A DNA stretch of 45,358 nt, from NCBI GenBank assembly GCA_900552225.1, contig URYX01000002.1, forward strand, positions 1 to 45,358. Reading direction: 5' to 3'. The notes beneath the pieces are model-generated. The model was not told the origin of the DNA and did no database searches. It saw only the letters and a program-made list of their open reading frames with translations. The translations under genes were made by a program, and so were the position numbers. Each line of letters starts with the position of its first letter. The first letter of the stretch is position 1. Positions 1 through 7,890 of the stretch are shown one piece after another. Origin of the DNA: an uncultured Oscillospiraceae bacterium (GTDB taxonomy: Bacteria; Bacillota; Clostridia; Oscillospirales; Acutalibacteraceae).

Positions 1-1
1 C

Positions 2-751
2 CGTGTGCCGGAGGAGATTCTGCCGGATGAGCTCCGCTCGATTCTTAAGAGCGACCGCTGGGAGCTGCTGCTGATCAACTCCGAATATAAAGTGGCGAGC
101 GACGCGGTCAATCAGCAGGTAACCGACCTGAACACCGTGCTGAAAAAGTACGATCCCACCGGAATGCTGATCGGTGAGGCCCCCTGCATGAAGGATATGA
201 TCGAGACGACCGACCGCGATTTCCAGGTGGTCAATGCGGTCTCCATCCTCGCCATCTTCGTGATCATCGCCCTGGTGGAAAAGAGCATCTCGCTGCCGTT
301 CATTCTGATTGCGGTCATCGAGCTGGCCATTTTCATCAACCTCGGCCTGCCGCACTACCTCGGTCAGTCGCTGCCCTTTATCGCCCCGATCTGCATCAGC
401 ACGATTCAGCTCGGTGCCACGGTGGACTATGCGATTCTGATGACCACACGGTATAAGGCGGAGCGCCTGCTCGGCAACGCCAAGCGCCAGTCCGTGATTA
501 CGGCGCTGTCCACCTCAATCCCGTCGATCCTGGTCAGCGGTTTCGGCCTGTTTGCGGCCACCTTCGGTGTGGCGGTGTATTCGGATATCGACATCATCAG
601 CTCCATGTGCATGCTGATGGCGCGCGGAGCCGTGGTCAGCATGCTGTGCGTGATTCTGATTCTGCCGGCGCTGCTGATGCTGTGCGATCCGCTGATCTGC
701 GTCACCACGCTCGGCATGGGACGCTGCCGGAAAAAGGAGAAGCAGTCATGA
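2..751 (+). CDS. MMPL/RND-family transporter, C-terminal part (5' partial)
   Basis: The frame is open to the left edge of the window, so only the last ~250 residues of an MMPL (RND superfamily) membrane transporter are present. What remains is a short extracytoplasmic segment followed by hydrophobic helices starting near 'VVNAVSILAIFVIIALV'. The motif 'STIQLGATVDYAILMTTRYK' is typical of the fourth-helix region of clostridial MMPL proteins. The protein ends in a basic tail (CRKKEKQS). Such pumps export lipids or other hydrophobic molecules using proton flow; the substrate here is unknown. The stop codon overlaps the ATG of the next gene (ATGA), so the two are translationally coupled. The GTG at position 5 is an internal codon, not a real start. 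Family assignment is firm; the function is general only. Confidence 0.85.
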   Translation, partial: RVPEEILPDELRSILKSDRWELLLINSEYKVASDAVNQQVTDLNTVLKKYDPTGMLIGEAPCMKDMIETTDRDFQVVNAVSILAIFVIIALVEKSISLPFILIAVIELAIFINLGLPHYLGQSLPFIAPICISTIQLGATVDYAILMTTRYKAERLLGNAKRQSVITALSTSIPSILVSGFGLFAATFGVAVYSDIDIISSMCMLMARGAVVSMLCVILILPALLMLCDPLICVTTLGMGRCRKKEKQS

Positions 752-882
752 AACAGAGCTTACAGCAGGGAACACGGTTTTTGCTGGCCGGAGCGGCCTT
801 TCTGCTGACCGTGTGGGTGATTTGCCGAAGGGGAGCGGCCGCGGCGGCCGTTCCGAAAGATTCTGAACAGACGGAGGAATGA
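748..882 (+). CDS. small one-helix membrane protein (44 aa)
   Basis: This short gene starts at an ATG overlapping the stop of the MMPL transporter and is preceded by AAGGAG at good spacing. The product has a hydrophobic segment at about residues 11-25 (FLLAGAAFLLTVWVI), then CRRG, an alanine run and an acidic end. The positive residues after the helix suggest a single membrane anchor or an uncleaved signal. It lies between the transporter and the heptad-repeat protein with almost no gaps, so all three are likely one operon. I do not recognise a family. It could be a small subunit or chaperone of the transporter. Confidence rests on coupling, RBS and position rather than homology. Confidence 0.6.
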   Translation: MKQSLQQGTRFLLAGAAFLLTVWVICRRGAAAAAVPKDSEQTEE

Positions 883-885
883 ACG

Positions 886-3000
886 ATGAAATCCAATGCG
901 ATGCGGGCACTTTCCATCGGACTGTGCGCGGTGTTGTTTGTAGGCGGAATCGGAGCGACGGTGTACGCCACCAATGCGGATAAGGCGCAGGAGCCGGAGG
1001 CCCCGAAGGTGCCGCAGCTGATTGCCGAGGACACGGCGGAGCTGATGAAGGATGAGACGGTGTACGTGCTGACCGACGCGGCCGGCGGTGTGCAGAAGAT
1101 TATTGTCAGCGACTGGATCAAAAACCGCATCGGCAGCGATGCCGTGGCGGACCGGTCGGAGCTCGGGGACGTCGAGGTCGTCAAGGGCGACGCCTCCTAT
1201 ACCTTAAACGGTGAGCATATGCGGGTATGGGATGCCCAGGGCAAGGACATTTATTACCAGGGAAATATCGAAAAGGAGCTGCCGGTGCAGCTGTCGGTCT
1301 CCTACACGCTGAACGGAGCCCCTGTTTCCGCCGCCGATCTGGCCGGAAAGGACGGCAAGGTCACCATCCGCTTCCAATACCGCAACAATCAGTATGAAAC
1401 AGTGGAGATCGACGGGAAGCAGGAGAAAATCTATGTTCCGTTTGTGATGCTGACGGGCATGCTGCTGGATACCGACGTATTCAGCCATGTGGAGGTGGAA
1501 AACGGCAAGCTGATCAGCGACGGCGACCGGATGGCCGTCATCGGCTGGGCAGTCCCCGGACTGCAGGAGAACCTGCAGCTGTCGGAGGAGCAGGCCTTCC
1601 TCCCCGATTATGTGGAGATTACGGCGGATGTCAAGGGCTTCCGCCTGGGCAACACCGTGACGGTGGCCGCAAACGGGCTGCTGAACCGGCTGAATACCGA
1701 TGCCTTCGACGCGGCGGGAGACCTGGAGGAGCAGCTGACCGCGCTGACGGATGCCATGAAGCAGCTGACGGACGGCTCCTCGGCACTGTATGCGGGGCTG
1801 AACACCCTGCTTGACCGGTCGCAGGAGCTGGTGCAGGGCATCGACCGGCTGGCGGCGGGTGCCGCCAAGCTGAAGGCGGGTACCGAGCAGCTGGACGGCG
1901 GCACGGCAGACCTGAAGGCGGGTACCGCCGAGCTGCTCGGCGGACTGCAGGAGCTGACCTCTCATAATCGGGAGCTGGAGAACGGCGCAGCCACGGTGTT
2001 TACCTCGCTGCTTCAGACCGTGGAGCAGCAGCTGAAGGCGAACGGCCTGACGGTGGCTCCGCTGACCATCGAGGGCTACACCGAGACGCTGACAAGCCTG
2101 CTGCAGCATCCGACGGATACGCAGAAGGCGGAGCTGATCGCGCTGGCCAAGCCGGCGCTGGAGGCGGAGCTCAAGAAGAAAGAGGTGCCGGAGGCGCAGT
2201 ACGCCACCGTGGAATATATGCTGTATGAGCGCCTGGCGGCCGGCAAAACGCAGAAGGAGGCCCTCGGAGAGATCCAGACGCTTCTGACCCACGCCGCCAT
2301 CTGCCAGACGGTGGCTGCGCAGAACCCGTCGGCCACGACGCCCGAGCAGCTGGTACAGGCGATTGCGGTCTACCTTGCCTCGCAGCAGGGCGGCCAGCCG
2401 GTGCAGTATCTGCAGGCAGCCCAGACCGTAGCGAAGGATGCCCAGACCGTGCAGACGGCCGCGCAGAAGGCCGCCTCACCGGAGGGGCAGCTGGCCATTA
2501 ACGGCCTGTGCCTCAGCCTGGCGCAGCAGACGCTGAAGCCGCAGCTCGACGGGGCCCTGCAGCAGCTCGACAGCTACAATGAGTTCTATACGGGCCTGCT
2601 GGACTATACGGCCGGAGCCGCCGAGGCGGCGGACGGTGCGGCGGAGCTGGACAACGGTGCCGCACAGCTGAAGGCGGGCACCGCCGAGCTGAAGGCCGGA
2701 ATGGCCGAGCTGTACGACGGAATCCTGACCATGAAGGACGGGGTCCCGGCGCTGATTGCGGGTGAGCAGGAGCTGTGCAGCGGTGCCATGCGGCTGTCTG
2801 ACGGGCTGAAGGAATTCAACGAAAAGGGTGTGCAGAAGCTGGTGGACGCCGTCAACGGAGATCTGGCCGGCCTGCTGACCCGCCTGAAGGCGACGGTGGA
2901 TGTGTCGAAGGATTATAAGAGCTTTACGGGTCTGTCGGATTCCATGGACGGCCAGGTGAAGTTTATCTACCGCACCGCCTCGGTCAAGGCCGATTCCTGA
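886..3000 (+). CDS. secreted/membrane-anchored heptad-repeat protein, YhgE/Pip-like
   Basis: This is a 704-residue protein with an N-terminal hydrophobic signal or anchor (about residues 8-28, ending near VYATNA). Two stretches (about 290-360 and 590-660) carry the repeating pattern 'L..G...L..G', for example KLKAGTEQLDGGTADLKAGT and AQLKAGTAELKAGMAELYDG. This pattern defines the X-X-X-Leu-X-X-Gly heptad proteins related to YhgE/Pip. Unlike full YhgE proteins it has no C-terminal block of membrane helices, because those are supplied by the adjacent MMPL gene. The likely role is an extracytoplasmic coiled-coil partner or periplasmic-like extension of the pump. GGAGG sits ahead of the ATG at 886. 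A terminator follows immediately, closing this operon. Confidence 0.75.
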   Translation: MKSNAMRALSIGLCAVLFVGGIGATVYATNADKAQEPEAPKVPQLIAEDTAELMKDETVYVLTDAAGGVQKIIVSDWIKNRIGSDAVADRSELGDVEVVKGDASYTLNGEHMRVWDAQGKDIYYQGNIEKELPVQLSVSYTLNGAPVSAADLAGKDGKVTIRFQYRNNQYETVEIDGKQEKIYVPFVMLTGMLLDTDVFSHVEVENGKLISDGDRMAVIGWAVPGLQENLQLSEEQAFLPDYVEITADVKGFRLGNTVTVAANGLLNRLNTDAFDAAGDLEEQLTALTDAMKQLTDGSSALYAGLNTLLDRSQELVQGIDRLAAGAAKLKAGTEQLDGGTADLKAGTAELLGGLQELTSHNRELENGAATVFTSLLQTVEQQLKANGLTVAPLTIEGYTETLTSLLQHPTDTQKAELIALAKPALEAELKKKEVPEAQYATVEYMLYERLAAGKTQKEALGEIQTLLTHAAICQTVAAQNPSATTPEQLVQAIAVYLASQQGGQPVQYLQAAQTVAKDAQTVQTAAQKAASPEGQLAINGLCLSLAQQTLKPQLDGALQQLDSYNEFYTGLLDYTAGAAEAADGAAELDNGAAQLKAGTAELKAGMAELYDGILTMKDGVPALIAGEQELCSGAMRLSDGLKEFNEKGVQKLVDAVNGDLAGLLTRLKATVDVSKDYKSFTGLSDSMDGQVKFIYRTASVKADS

Positions 3001-3024
3001 GCTGAAAAAAGCATAAAATACAGT

Positions 3025-3063
3025 AAAGCCGCGTGGACCGCTTCGGCAGCCCGCGCGGCTTTT
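3025..3063 (+). terminator. rho-independent terminator after the MMPL operon
   Basis: A 9-bp perfect stem AAAGCCGCG / CGCGGCTTT (3025-3033 with 3054-3062) closes a 20-nt loop and ends in a short T run. It lies 25 bp after the stop of the heptad-repeat gene. The opposite strand has weaker T-rich sequence, so it may also act on spoVAE. Confidence 0.65.
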
Positions 3064-3093
3064 GTCAATCTACAATCGGGAAACCGTCGATGC

Positions 3094-3120
3094 CCCGGGC
3101 AGAGTCTTGCTCTGCCCGGG
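3094..3120. repeat. 11-bp perfect inverted repeat (hairpin)
   Basis: CCCGGGCAGAG (3094-3104) pairs perfectly with CTCTGCCCGGG (3110-3120) around a 5-nt loop. It lies between the convergent MMPL operon and spoVAE, 31 bp past the spoVAE stop. No T run follows on either strand, so it may be an RNA-stabilising 3' hairpin or an imperfect terminator for spoVAE. Confidence 0.6.
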
Positions 3121-3151
3121 CACCGTTTTGCCGGAACCTCCGCGGAAGCCG

Positions 3152-3526
3152 TTAGGCCTTGTCGCCCGGCTTGGCAATCAGAGCGCACAGCAGCCCGAGC
3201 ACAATGGCCCCGGTCACGCCCGCCGCCGTCGCCGTAAGGCCGCCGGACAGCGCACCGAGCCATCCGCGCTCCGCCACGGCCTCGCGTACTCCGGTGGCCA
3301 GCGTATAGCCGAAGCCGGACAGCGGCACCGTCGCGCCGGCCCCCGCGAACTCCGCAAGCGGCTCATACACGCCGACCGCCGTGAGCAGCACCCCGGCCAC
3401 CACAAAGCCCACGAGAATGCGCGCCGGCGTCAGCTGCGTGCGGTCGATCAGCAGCTGGCCGATGACGCACAGCGCCCCGCCGACGGCAAACGCCTTCAGA
3501 AACGGCAGAAAACTCCACTCTACCAT
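3152..3526 (-). CDS. spoVAE: stage V sporulation protein AE (SpoVAE)
   Basis: The 124-residue protein is almost entirely membrane helices and carries the sequence features of SpoVAE (SpoVAEB): 'GGALCVIGQLLIDRTQLTPA', then 'ILVGFVVAGVLL' and 'FAGAGATVPLSGFGYTLA'. In spore formers SpoVA proteins sit in the spore inner membrane and move dipicolinic acid into the forespore and out on germination. Length is normal for the family. The start at 3526 has AAGGAGG 7 bp upstream. SpoVAE usually lies with spoVAC and spoVAD; here neither neighbour is present. A sigma-G-like promoter just upstream suggests it is read separately from the metallophosphoesterase gene above it. Confidence 0.92.
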   Translation of the reverse strand: MVEWSFLPFLKAFAVGGALCVIGQLLIDRTQLTPARILVGFVVAGVLLTAVGVYEPLAEFAGAGATVPLSGFGYTLATGVREAVAERGWLGALSGGLTATAAGVTGAIVLGLLCALIAKPGDKA

Positions 3527-3547
3527 CGGAATTCCTCCTTCCGAGCG

Positions 3548-3577
3548 TAGTGTGTACCGTTTGGGCGCGGTTTATGC
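3548..3577 (-). promoter_or_regulatory. sigma-G-like (forespore) promoter of spoVAE
   Basis: Read on the minus strand, GCATA (3577-3573) lies exactly 18 bp from CACACTA (3554-3548). The Bacillus/Clostridium sigma-G consensus is GYATR, 18 bp, CATWMTA, so the -35 matches fully and the -10 matches 6 of 7. Transcription would begin close to 3541, directly ahead of the Shine-Dalgarno sequence. The match to the expected regulator of spoVA genes supports it; no experiment is implied. Confidence 0.6.
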
Positions 3578-3585
3578 AGTGCGCG

Positions 3586-4431
3586 TCAGCCGTGCACCGT
3601 CAGCAGCGTCGCGCTGCCGTCGGCGGCAAAGGCCGTGACAATCTGCGGCACACGGCCGTCCAGCAGATCGGTGTGGAAGAAATGCAGATGCCCCGCCAGC
3701 ACGGCGCGCACGGGAGAATCCGGGGCCGTAATCAGCTGCCGCACCGTTTTCCAATGCTCGTTTTTGTGCTTTCCCTGCTCCCCGATGTTCAGATCCTGCC
3801 CGCCCCAATACGCCATGGTCGGCTCGTGGAGCGTGGCGGTGCACAGCGGAATGTGCTGCAGCAGCAGGACGTGCCGTTCGCCGGAAAGCGCCTCGGCCAG
3901 TGTTTCCGCCACGCCGTCCTCGTACATTTCCCGCCCGTTGTCCACACCGACCAGCGTCAGCTCCCCGATGCGGCGCTTGTGCACAAAGGTGTTGCCGTCG
4001 CAGAATTCTCCGAACAGGGGGCGAAAGGCCACCTGCGCATGCGCCGTCTGATAATCGTCAAAATAGGCCCAGTCGTGGTTGCCGGGGACATAGAAATAGG
4101 GGACAGGAAGGTCCGCCAGCGCCTGCCGCAGAAAGCTCCGGTTCCGCTCGGACGGAAAATCCAGGATGTCTCCGGTCAGCAGCACGCCGGAGAGCGCCGG
4201 CTGCAGCTGTGCGGCATACGCGAGCAGAGCGGAAAGTCTCCGCTCGGTCGGAATGCCGTCCTTGCCGAAAAACCGGATGCGCGGAGCGGCATAGTCGATT
4301 CGCTCCTGCGTCTCATCCTCATCGCACAGCAGCAGATGCGCGTCGGTAATGTGTAAAAATCGGTAGGTGTCCCGCAGCCCCGGAATGCGGAGCTCCTGCG
4401 GGACGATGTGCCGTGTGGGCTGCAGCTCCAT
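3586..4431 (-). CDS. calcineurin-like metallophosphoesterase
   Basis: This 281-residue protein has all the metal-binding motifs of the calcineurin-like phosphoesterase fold in order: 'ITDAHL' (DxH), 'LTGDILD' (GDxxD), 'VPGNHDW' (GNHD), 'LLQHIPL' and 'AGHLHFF' (GHxH). It should hydrolyse phosphomono- or diesters using two metal ions; the substrate is not visible from sequence. There is no signal peptide, so it is cytoplasmic. The reading frame is open further upstream, but the ATG at 4431 starts the conserved protein and follows an AAGGCGG-type RBS. It lies 70 bp downstream of the rhamnosidase-like gene on the same strand, suggesting co-transcription. Confidence 0.85.
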   Translation of the reverse strand: MELQPTRHIVPQELRIPGLRDTYRFLHITDAHLLLCDEDETQERIDYAAPRIRFFGKDGIPTERRLSALLAYAAQLQPALSGVLLTGDILDFPSERNRSFLRQALADLPVPYFYVPGNHDWAYFDDYQTAHAQVAFRPLFGEFCDGNTFVHKRRIGELTLVGVDNGREMYEDGVAETLAEALSGERHVLLLQHIPLCTATLHEPTMAYWGGQDLNIGEQGKHKNEHWKTVRQLITAPDSPVRAVLAGHLHFFHTDLLDGRVPQIVTAFAADGSATLLTVHG

Positions 4432-4501
4432 GCGCCCGCCTTCTTTCTTGTAAAATTTTGCCGCCCGCAGCGGCCCTTGCTCCCGCTGCCGCAAAAGACT
4501 C

Positions 4502-6628
4502 TCAGTTCTCCAGCAGGAGCGCCGCCACATAGGAGGCGAAGCCGTGGCAGCAGCTGGCGTGGTCGGTCATATTCTCCCAAAGCGTGCCGGTTCGGCAGGC
4601 CATGGTATAAAAATAGCCGTCGATTTCCCGCCGCAGCTGCTCCGTTTTCCCGTGGAGCCGGAGCAGCTCCAGCCGCAGATAGTTGCCGATAAACGCGTTG
4701 GAGGGCGCAATCTGCGGATAGGCTCCCGTCGCACTGCGCTGCGGCCCGAAATCGCGGCACAGAGTGTCCCACAGCGCCGGATACCGTTCCGGTGTGGCCG
4801 TTCCGGTGAAGAAGGCATAGTATTGGCAGGTCTCGGTGCACTCCCCCGAGGAAACGGGCACACCGTCGCGGAGCACCTCATTGTCGGTGAAAAACTGCCC
4901 GTTGAAGGAGCGGCGCCGCACGGTTTCCCGCAGCCGCTCCGCCCGGTCGGACAGCGCCCCGTCGCCGTAGAGGAAGGCCATCGCCTGCAGCATACGGGCG
5001 TAGAGCATGTTGGTGGGGAAATTGATGTCCTGCACCAGATCGTTTGCGTGCGACCATTCGACAAAGACCCAGCCCTTCAGCCGCTCCAACAGGCCGTCGG
5101 CGTTTTCGAAGGCGCGGAAATAGGTGAGCAGTGCCTCCAGCCGCGGGCGGAAGGCCTCGGCCAGAGCCCGGTCTCCCGTCCGGCGGACGTAATCCTCCAG
5201 CTCGAGAACGAGCCACATGGCCCAGTTCGGAATAAAATTGCCGTCAAAGTGGTCGGCCGGGTAGCACATGGGCACCATGCCGTCCGGCAGATGGTCGAAC
5301 CGCTCCGCCAGCAGGTAATTCTCCAGAAAATTGTATTCGATGGCATTGCCGCCGGTCAGCGCCCGCTCCGCCCGCGCGGTAAACCAGCTGTCGCAAAGCC
5401 ATCCGGCGCGTTCCCGCGTCGGGCAGTCGGTGAACAGGTCCATGCTGTTTTGACGGAAGGTCTCGCAGGCGGCTCGGAAAATCCGCTGCCGGTGCGGATC
5501 GGGATCGGCGTATACGGCGGTGACGGGATAGGGGCAGACCGCCTCCCGCAGACGAAGCTCCGTGATCTCTACGGCTCCTGCGGTGCAGGACAGCTGCAGA
5601 TAGGCAAAGCCGAGCGCCTCCACCGCCTGGAAGTCATAGTGCCCGGGCTGCAGCTCCAGTGCCACGGCGTTCAGGCATTCCATGCCGAGCGGATCGACGA
5701 GCCCCTCCGCCGTCAGCCGCTCGTCCACCGTAATCCATAGGGTGGACGGCTGCCGGCATTCGATGCGGCAGGCGATGTAGCCGGTTTTTTCTCCCGGAAG
5801 CGAGAGCACCTCGTACTGTCCGGCCGACAGCTGCGTAGAGCCCGTATAGGCCTCCCCGATGGGCTGCGGCGTGTCATAGCGGATGTCCTGCAGCTCGCGG
5901 CTCAGGTTCCAGGAGAGCTCCTCCTCCGGATAACCGCGCAGACGGCCGTCGGCCGATGCGTCCATCGAACGGTCACGGCGGTAGTGCGCAGGCGGGCAGG
6001 GATAGTGCAGCGTCCCGCGGGACAGCAGCCGCTCCGGCCGTACCGTGGGATAGGAAAACGGCGCAATGCGGCGCGGCACCAGCCGTTTTTCCGCGGTGGG
6101 CACCGGCGTGACGGGCTGCGAGGAGGCTCCCGGCCGGCCGACGCGCCAGCCCGCGGCCTCCGGAGTCAGGCGGTAGGCCTCCGCAAAGGGCCGCTGAAAG
6201 CTGAACCGCGGTACCCTGCGCACCCGCTCCGTCAGCCGGTAGGCCGCAAATCCCTCCCGCCCGGTGGCGGCAAGGACGCGGCTCCCGAGCAGCAGCTCGG
6301 CCTGCACAAAGCCCTCCTGCAGCGGCAGCTCAAAGCTGTTGACGGCATAGTTGACAATTTCCACGGCAATATGATGCCGCTGTCCGGGCTGTACCGTGAG
6401 GGCCACGGTATCCACGCGGAAGAAGCCGTGGGCGCAGCGGGCCGGGCCGTTTGCGATAAAAATGCCGTCCGCAAATACCCGGTAATAGCCCGCCGTGGCA
6501 ATCCGCAGCCGCAGGGGCTGCCCGTCGCAGACAGCCTCGGCATACAGGCCGATCGTGATGTTCCGGGCCGTTCCGAGCCCCTCGGGCCATACGGGAACGG
6601 CCTGTTCAAAAAAAGCGGAGGAATGCAT
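4502..6628 (-). CDS. GH78-type alpha-L-rhamnosidase, cytoplasmic
   Basis: A 708-residue protein with N-terminal beta-sandwich modules and a C-terminal (alpha/alpha)6-barrel resembling glycoside hydrolase family 78. The motif 'DCPTRERAGWLCDSW' (D401 to W415) matches the GH78 signature, and E406 is the position of the family's general acid. 'GTLWENM' near the C-terminus (E685) matches the region of the general base, and 'CTETCQYYAF' is also family-like. GH78 enzymes remove terminal alpha-L-rhamnose from pectins, glycosides or heteropolysaccharides. No signal peptide is seen, so it acts on imported oligosaccharides. The frame opens upstream, but ATG 6628 has AAGGAG at proper spacing. It is divergent from an AraC regulator, its probable activator. 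Exact substrate is uncertain. Confidence 0.8.
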   Translation of the reverse strand: MHSSAFFEQAVPVWPEGLGTARNITIGLYAEAVCDGQPLRLRIATAGYYRVFADGIFIANGPARCAHGFFRVDTVALTVQPGQRHHIAVEIVNYAVNSFELPLQEGFVQAELLLGSRVLAATGREGFAAYRLTERVRRVPRFSFQRPFAEAYRLTPEAAGWRVGRPGASSQPVTPVPTAEKRLVPRRIAPFSYPTVRPERLLSRGTLHYPCPPAHYRRDRSMDASADGRLRGYPEEELSWNLSRELQDIRYDTPQPIGEAYTGSTQLSAGQYEVLSLPGEKTGYIACRIECRQPSTLWITVDERLTAEGLVDPLGMECLNAVALELQPGHYDFQAVEALGFAYLQLSCTAGAVEITELRLREAVCPYPVTAVYADPDPHRQRIFRAACETFRQNSMDLFTDCPTRERAGWLCDSWFTARAERALTGGNAIEYNFLENYLLAERFDHLPDGMVPMCYPADHFDGNFIPNWAMWLVLELEDYVRRTGDRALAEAFRPRLEALLTYFRAFENADGLLERLKGWVFVEWSHANDLVQDINFPTNMLYARMLQAMAFLYGDGALSDRAERLRETVRRRSFNGQFFTDNEVLRDGVPVSSGECTETCQYYAFFTGTATPERYPALWDTLCRDFGPQRSATGAYPQIAPSNAFIGNYLRLELLRLHGKTEQLRREIDGYFYTMACRTGTLWENMTDHASCCHGFASYVAALLLEN

Positions 6629-6692
6629 AAAAATACTCCTTTTCGGGGGCCTGAGTTGCCTTTCTTTTCCGCGCTGCGGCGGGGAAAGGGAG

Positions 6693-6721
6693 TTGACAGG
6701 GCCCGTTTTTAATGCTATACT
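6693..6721 (+). promoter_or_regulatory. sigma-A promoter of the AraC-family gene
   Basis: TTGACA (6693-6698) and TATACT (6716-6721) are separated by exactly 17 bp, a near-perfect vegetative promoter 56 bp ahead of the AraC start. CTCAA (6720-6724) and TTGAG (6734-6738) form a small inverted repeat over the transcription start, a possible operator. The divergent GH78 gene starts only 65 bp away, so a regulator bound here could act on both. Confidence 0.8.
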
Positions 6722-6776
6722 CAAAATATAAAATTGAGAATTTTCCACACCTGCGGATAGGAGGGATGCCGGATTT

Positions 6777-7598
6777 ATGGAAGAACTGTCCTATTTTGAC
6801 AAATGGTCCTTTTTGAACCTGATTCCGGAAGCCTGCGGCCGCTCCTCCTCGGATTTTACGCCCTGCTCGTTCACAAGCCTGATGTTCAACTATGTGGTGT
6901 CTGGCGAGGGGGTGTACTGCCTGCAGGGAAAGGAATATGCCGTGCGGGCGGGGGATATCTTTGTGATCCCGCCGTATCAGATCAACTCGCAGCGGTGCGT
7001 CAGCGAACGGGAATGGGAAAAGCTGTGGGTGGCCGGCGAGGTGATCGGCTCGGAGACCACCTCACTGCTGCCGACGCTCGGTCTGAGCGAGCCGGTGATT
7101 ACGGCACCGGGACGGAAGTCTCTGTTTGTCTCTATCGTACAGAACCACGAAAGCTCCTCGGCACGGAGCTATTACGTCAACGGTCAGCTGTATGAGCTGA
7201 TCTATCGCCTGCGGGAGATGACGGACAACACCGGTATCAACCCGTATGTGGAGCGCGCCAAGCGGTATATCCAGCAGCATTATCAGGAAAACCTGTCGGT
7301 GTCGGAGCTGGCGTCGCAGGTGGGGCTGGAGCGCAGCTATTTTTCCCGGCTGTTCTTCTCCTGCACCAAAATGGCACCGCGGGACTACGTGACGGATTAC
7401 CGGCTGAGCCAGGCCATCCGCATGATCGGTGACGGCGAGATGAATATCAACGAGATTGCCGTCGCGGTGGGATACCGCGACGTGTATACCTTCTCCCGCG
7501 CCTTTAAGAAGAAATTCCTGGTGTCTCCGAATAACTTCAAGCCCATCCGGTTTAACAAGGAGGCCGGTCCGGAGCCCGTCTGCGAGGACACCGAATAG
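6777..7598 (+). CDS. AraC-family transcriptional regulator (cupin plus double HTH)
   Basis: This 273-residue protein has an N-terminal cupin-like sensing domain (about residues 25-110; 'SGEGVYCLQGKEYAVRAGDI' is the usual AraC_binding strand pattern). A C-terminal pair of helix-turn-helix motifs follows (about 165-260). HTH1 is 'LSVSELASQVGLERSYFSRL'; HTH2 lies in 'INEIAVAVGYRDVYTFSRAF', ending in the family signature 'FKKKFLVSPNNFK'. Proteins of this type sense a sugar and activate nearby catabolic genes. Divergence from the GH78 gene makes that gene the likely target. The RBS AGGAGG is rather far (12 bp) from the ATG, which may lower translation. Confidence 0.9.
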   Translation: MEELSYFDKWSFLNLIPEACGRSSSDFTPCSFTSLMFNYVVSGEGVYCLQGKEYAVRAGDIFVIPPYQINSQRCVSEREWEKLWVAGEVIGSETTSLLPTLGLSEPVITAPGRKSLFVSIVQNHESSSARSYYVNGQLYELIYRLREMTDNTGINPYVERAKRYIQQHYQENLSVSELASQVGLERSYFSRLFFSCTKMAPRDYVTDYRLSQAIRMIGDGEMNINEIAVAVGYRDVYTFSRAFKKKFLVSPNNFKPIRFNKEAGPEPVCEDTE

Positions 7599-7890
7599 CC
7601 CGTTGTCCTATCTATCCGCGTTGCTTTTGCACCCTGTCTATTCTTTGCTTTGGCGTCCTGCGGAGTTTTCAGCGTGGAGATTGTCTGAAAAGACGCAGGG
7701 GGCAAGGAGTGCGCCTCTGTCGGCGTATATGGATACGGTAAGAGGTGCACGACGCCGTAAGCCAAAGCGTTGGCCCGGCGGGCCAACCGCATTTCAGTCA
7801 TCCGTTTGAAAGAAAATCGATAGCCGCTTTTTGCCCTTTGCCTTACTTATGTCCGCTTTGGCGTCCTGCGGAGTTTTCAGACAATCTAAG
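7599..7890. repeat. gene-free repeat mosaic: direct and inverted repeats
   Basis: I see no gene in this stretch. It contains a 26-bp perfect direct repeat (7647-7672 and 7855-7880; begins GCTTTGGCGTCC, ends GAGTTTTCAG). AGATTGTCTGAAAA (7678-7691) is the exact inverted copy of TTTTCAGACAATCT (7874-7887). A further hairpin, GTTGGCCC / GGGCCAAC (7769-7787, 3-nt loop), lies between them. The arrangement looks like nested or decayed non-coding repeats, such as REP- or MITE-like units. I cannot tell whether they occur elsewhere in the genome. Confidence 0.65.

Noticed and set aside
1864..2700. Direct DNA repeats such as CTGAAGGCGGGTACCG
   Set aside because: They are explained by the Leu-x-x-Gly heptad repeats of the encoded protein.
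3094..3120. Hairpin as a definite terminator of spoVAE
   Set aside because: There is no T run on either side, so it is listed only as an inverted repeat.
7397..7801. Minus-strand frame 'MTEMRLARRANALAY...' in the repeat mosaic
   Set aside because: It overlaps the AraC gene and non-coding repeats, has no RBS and no domain; its sequence follows the repeat units.
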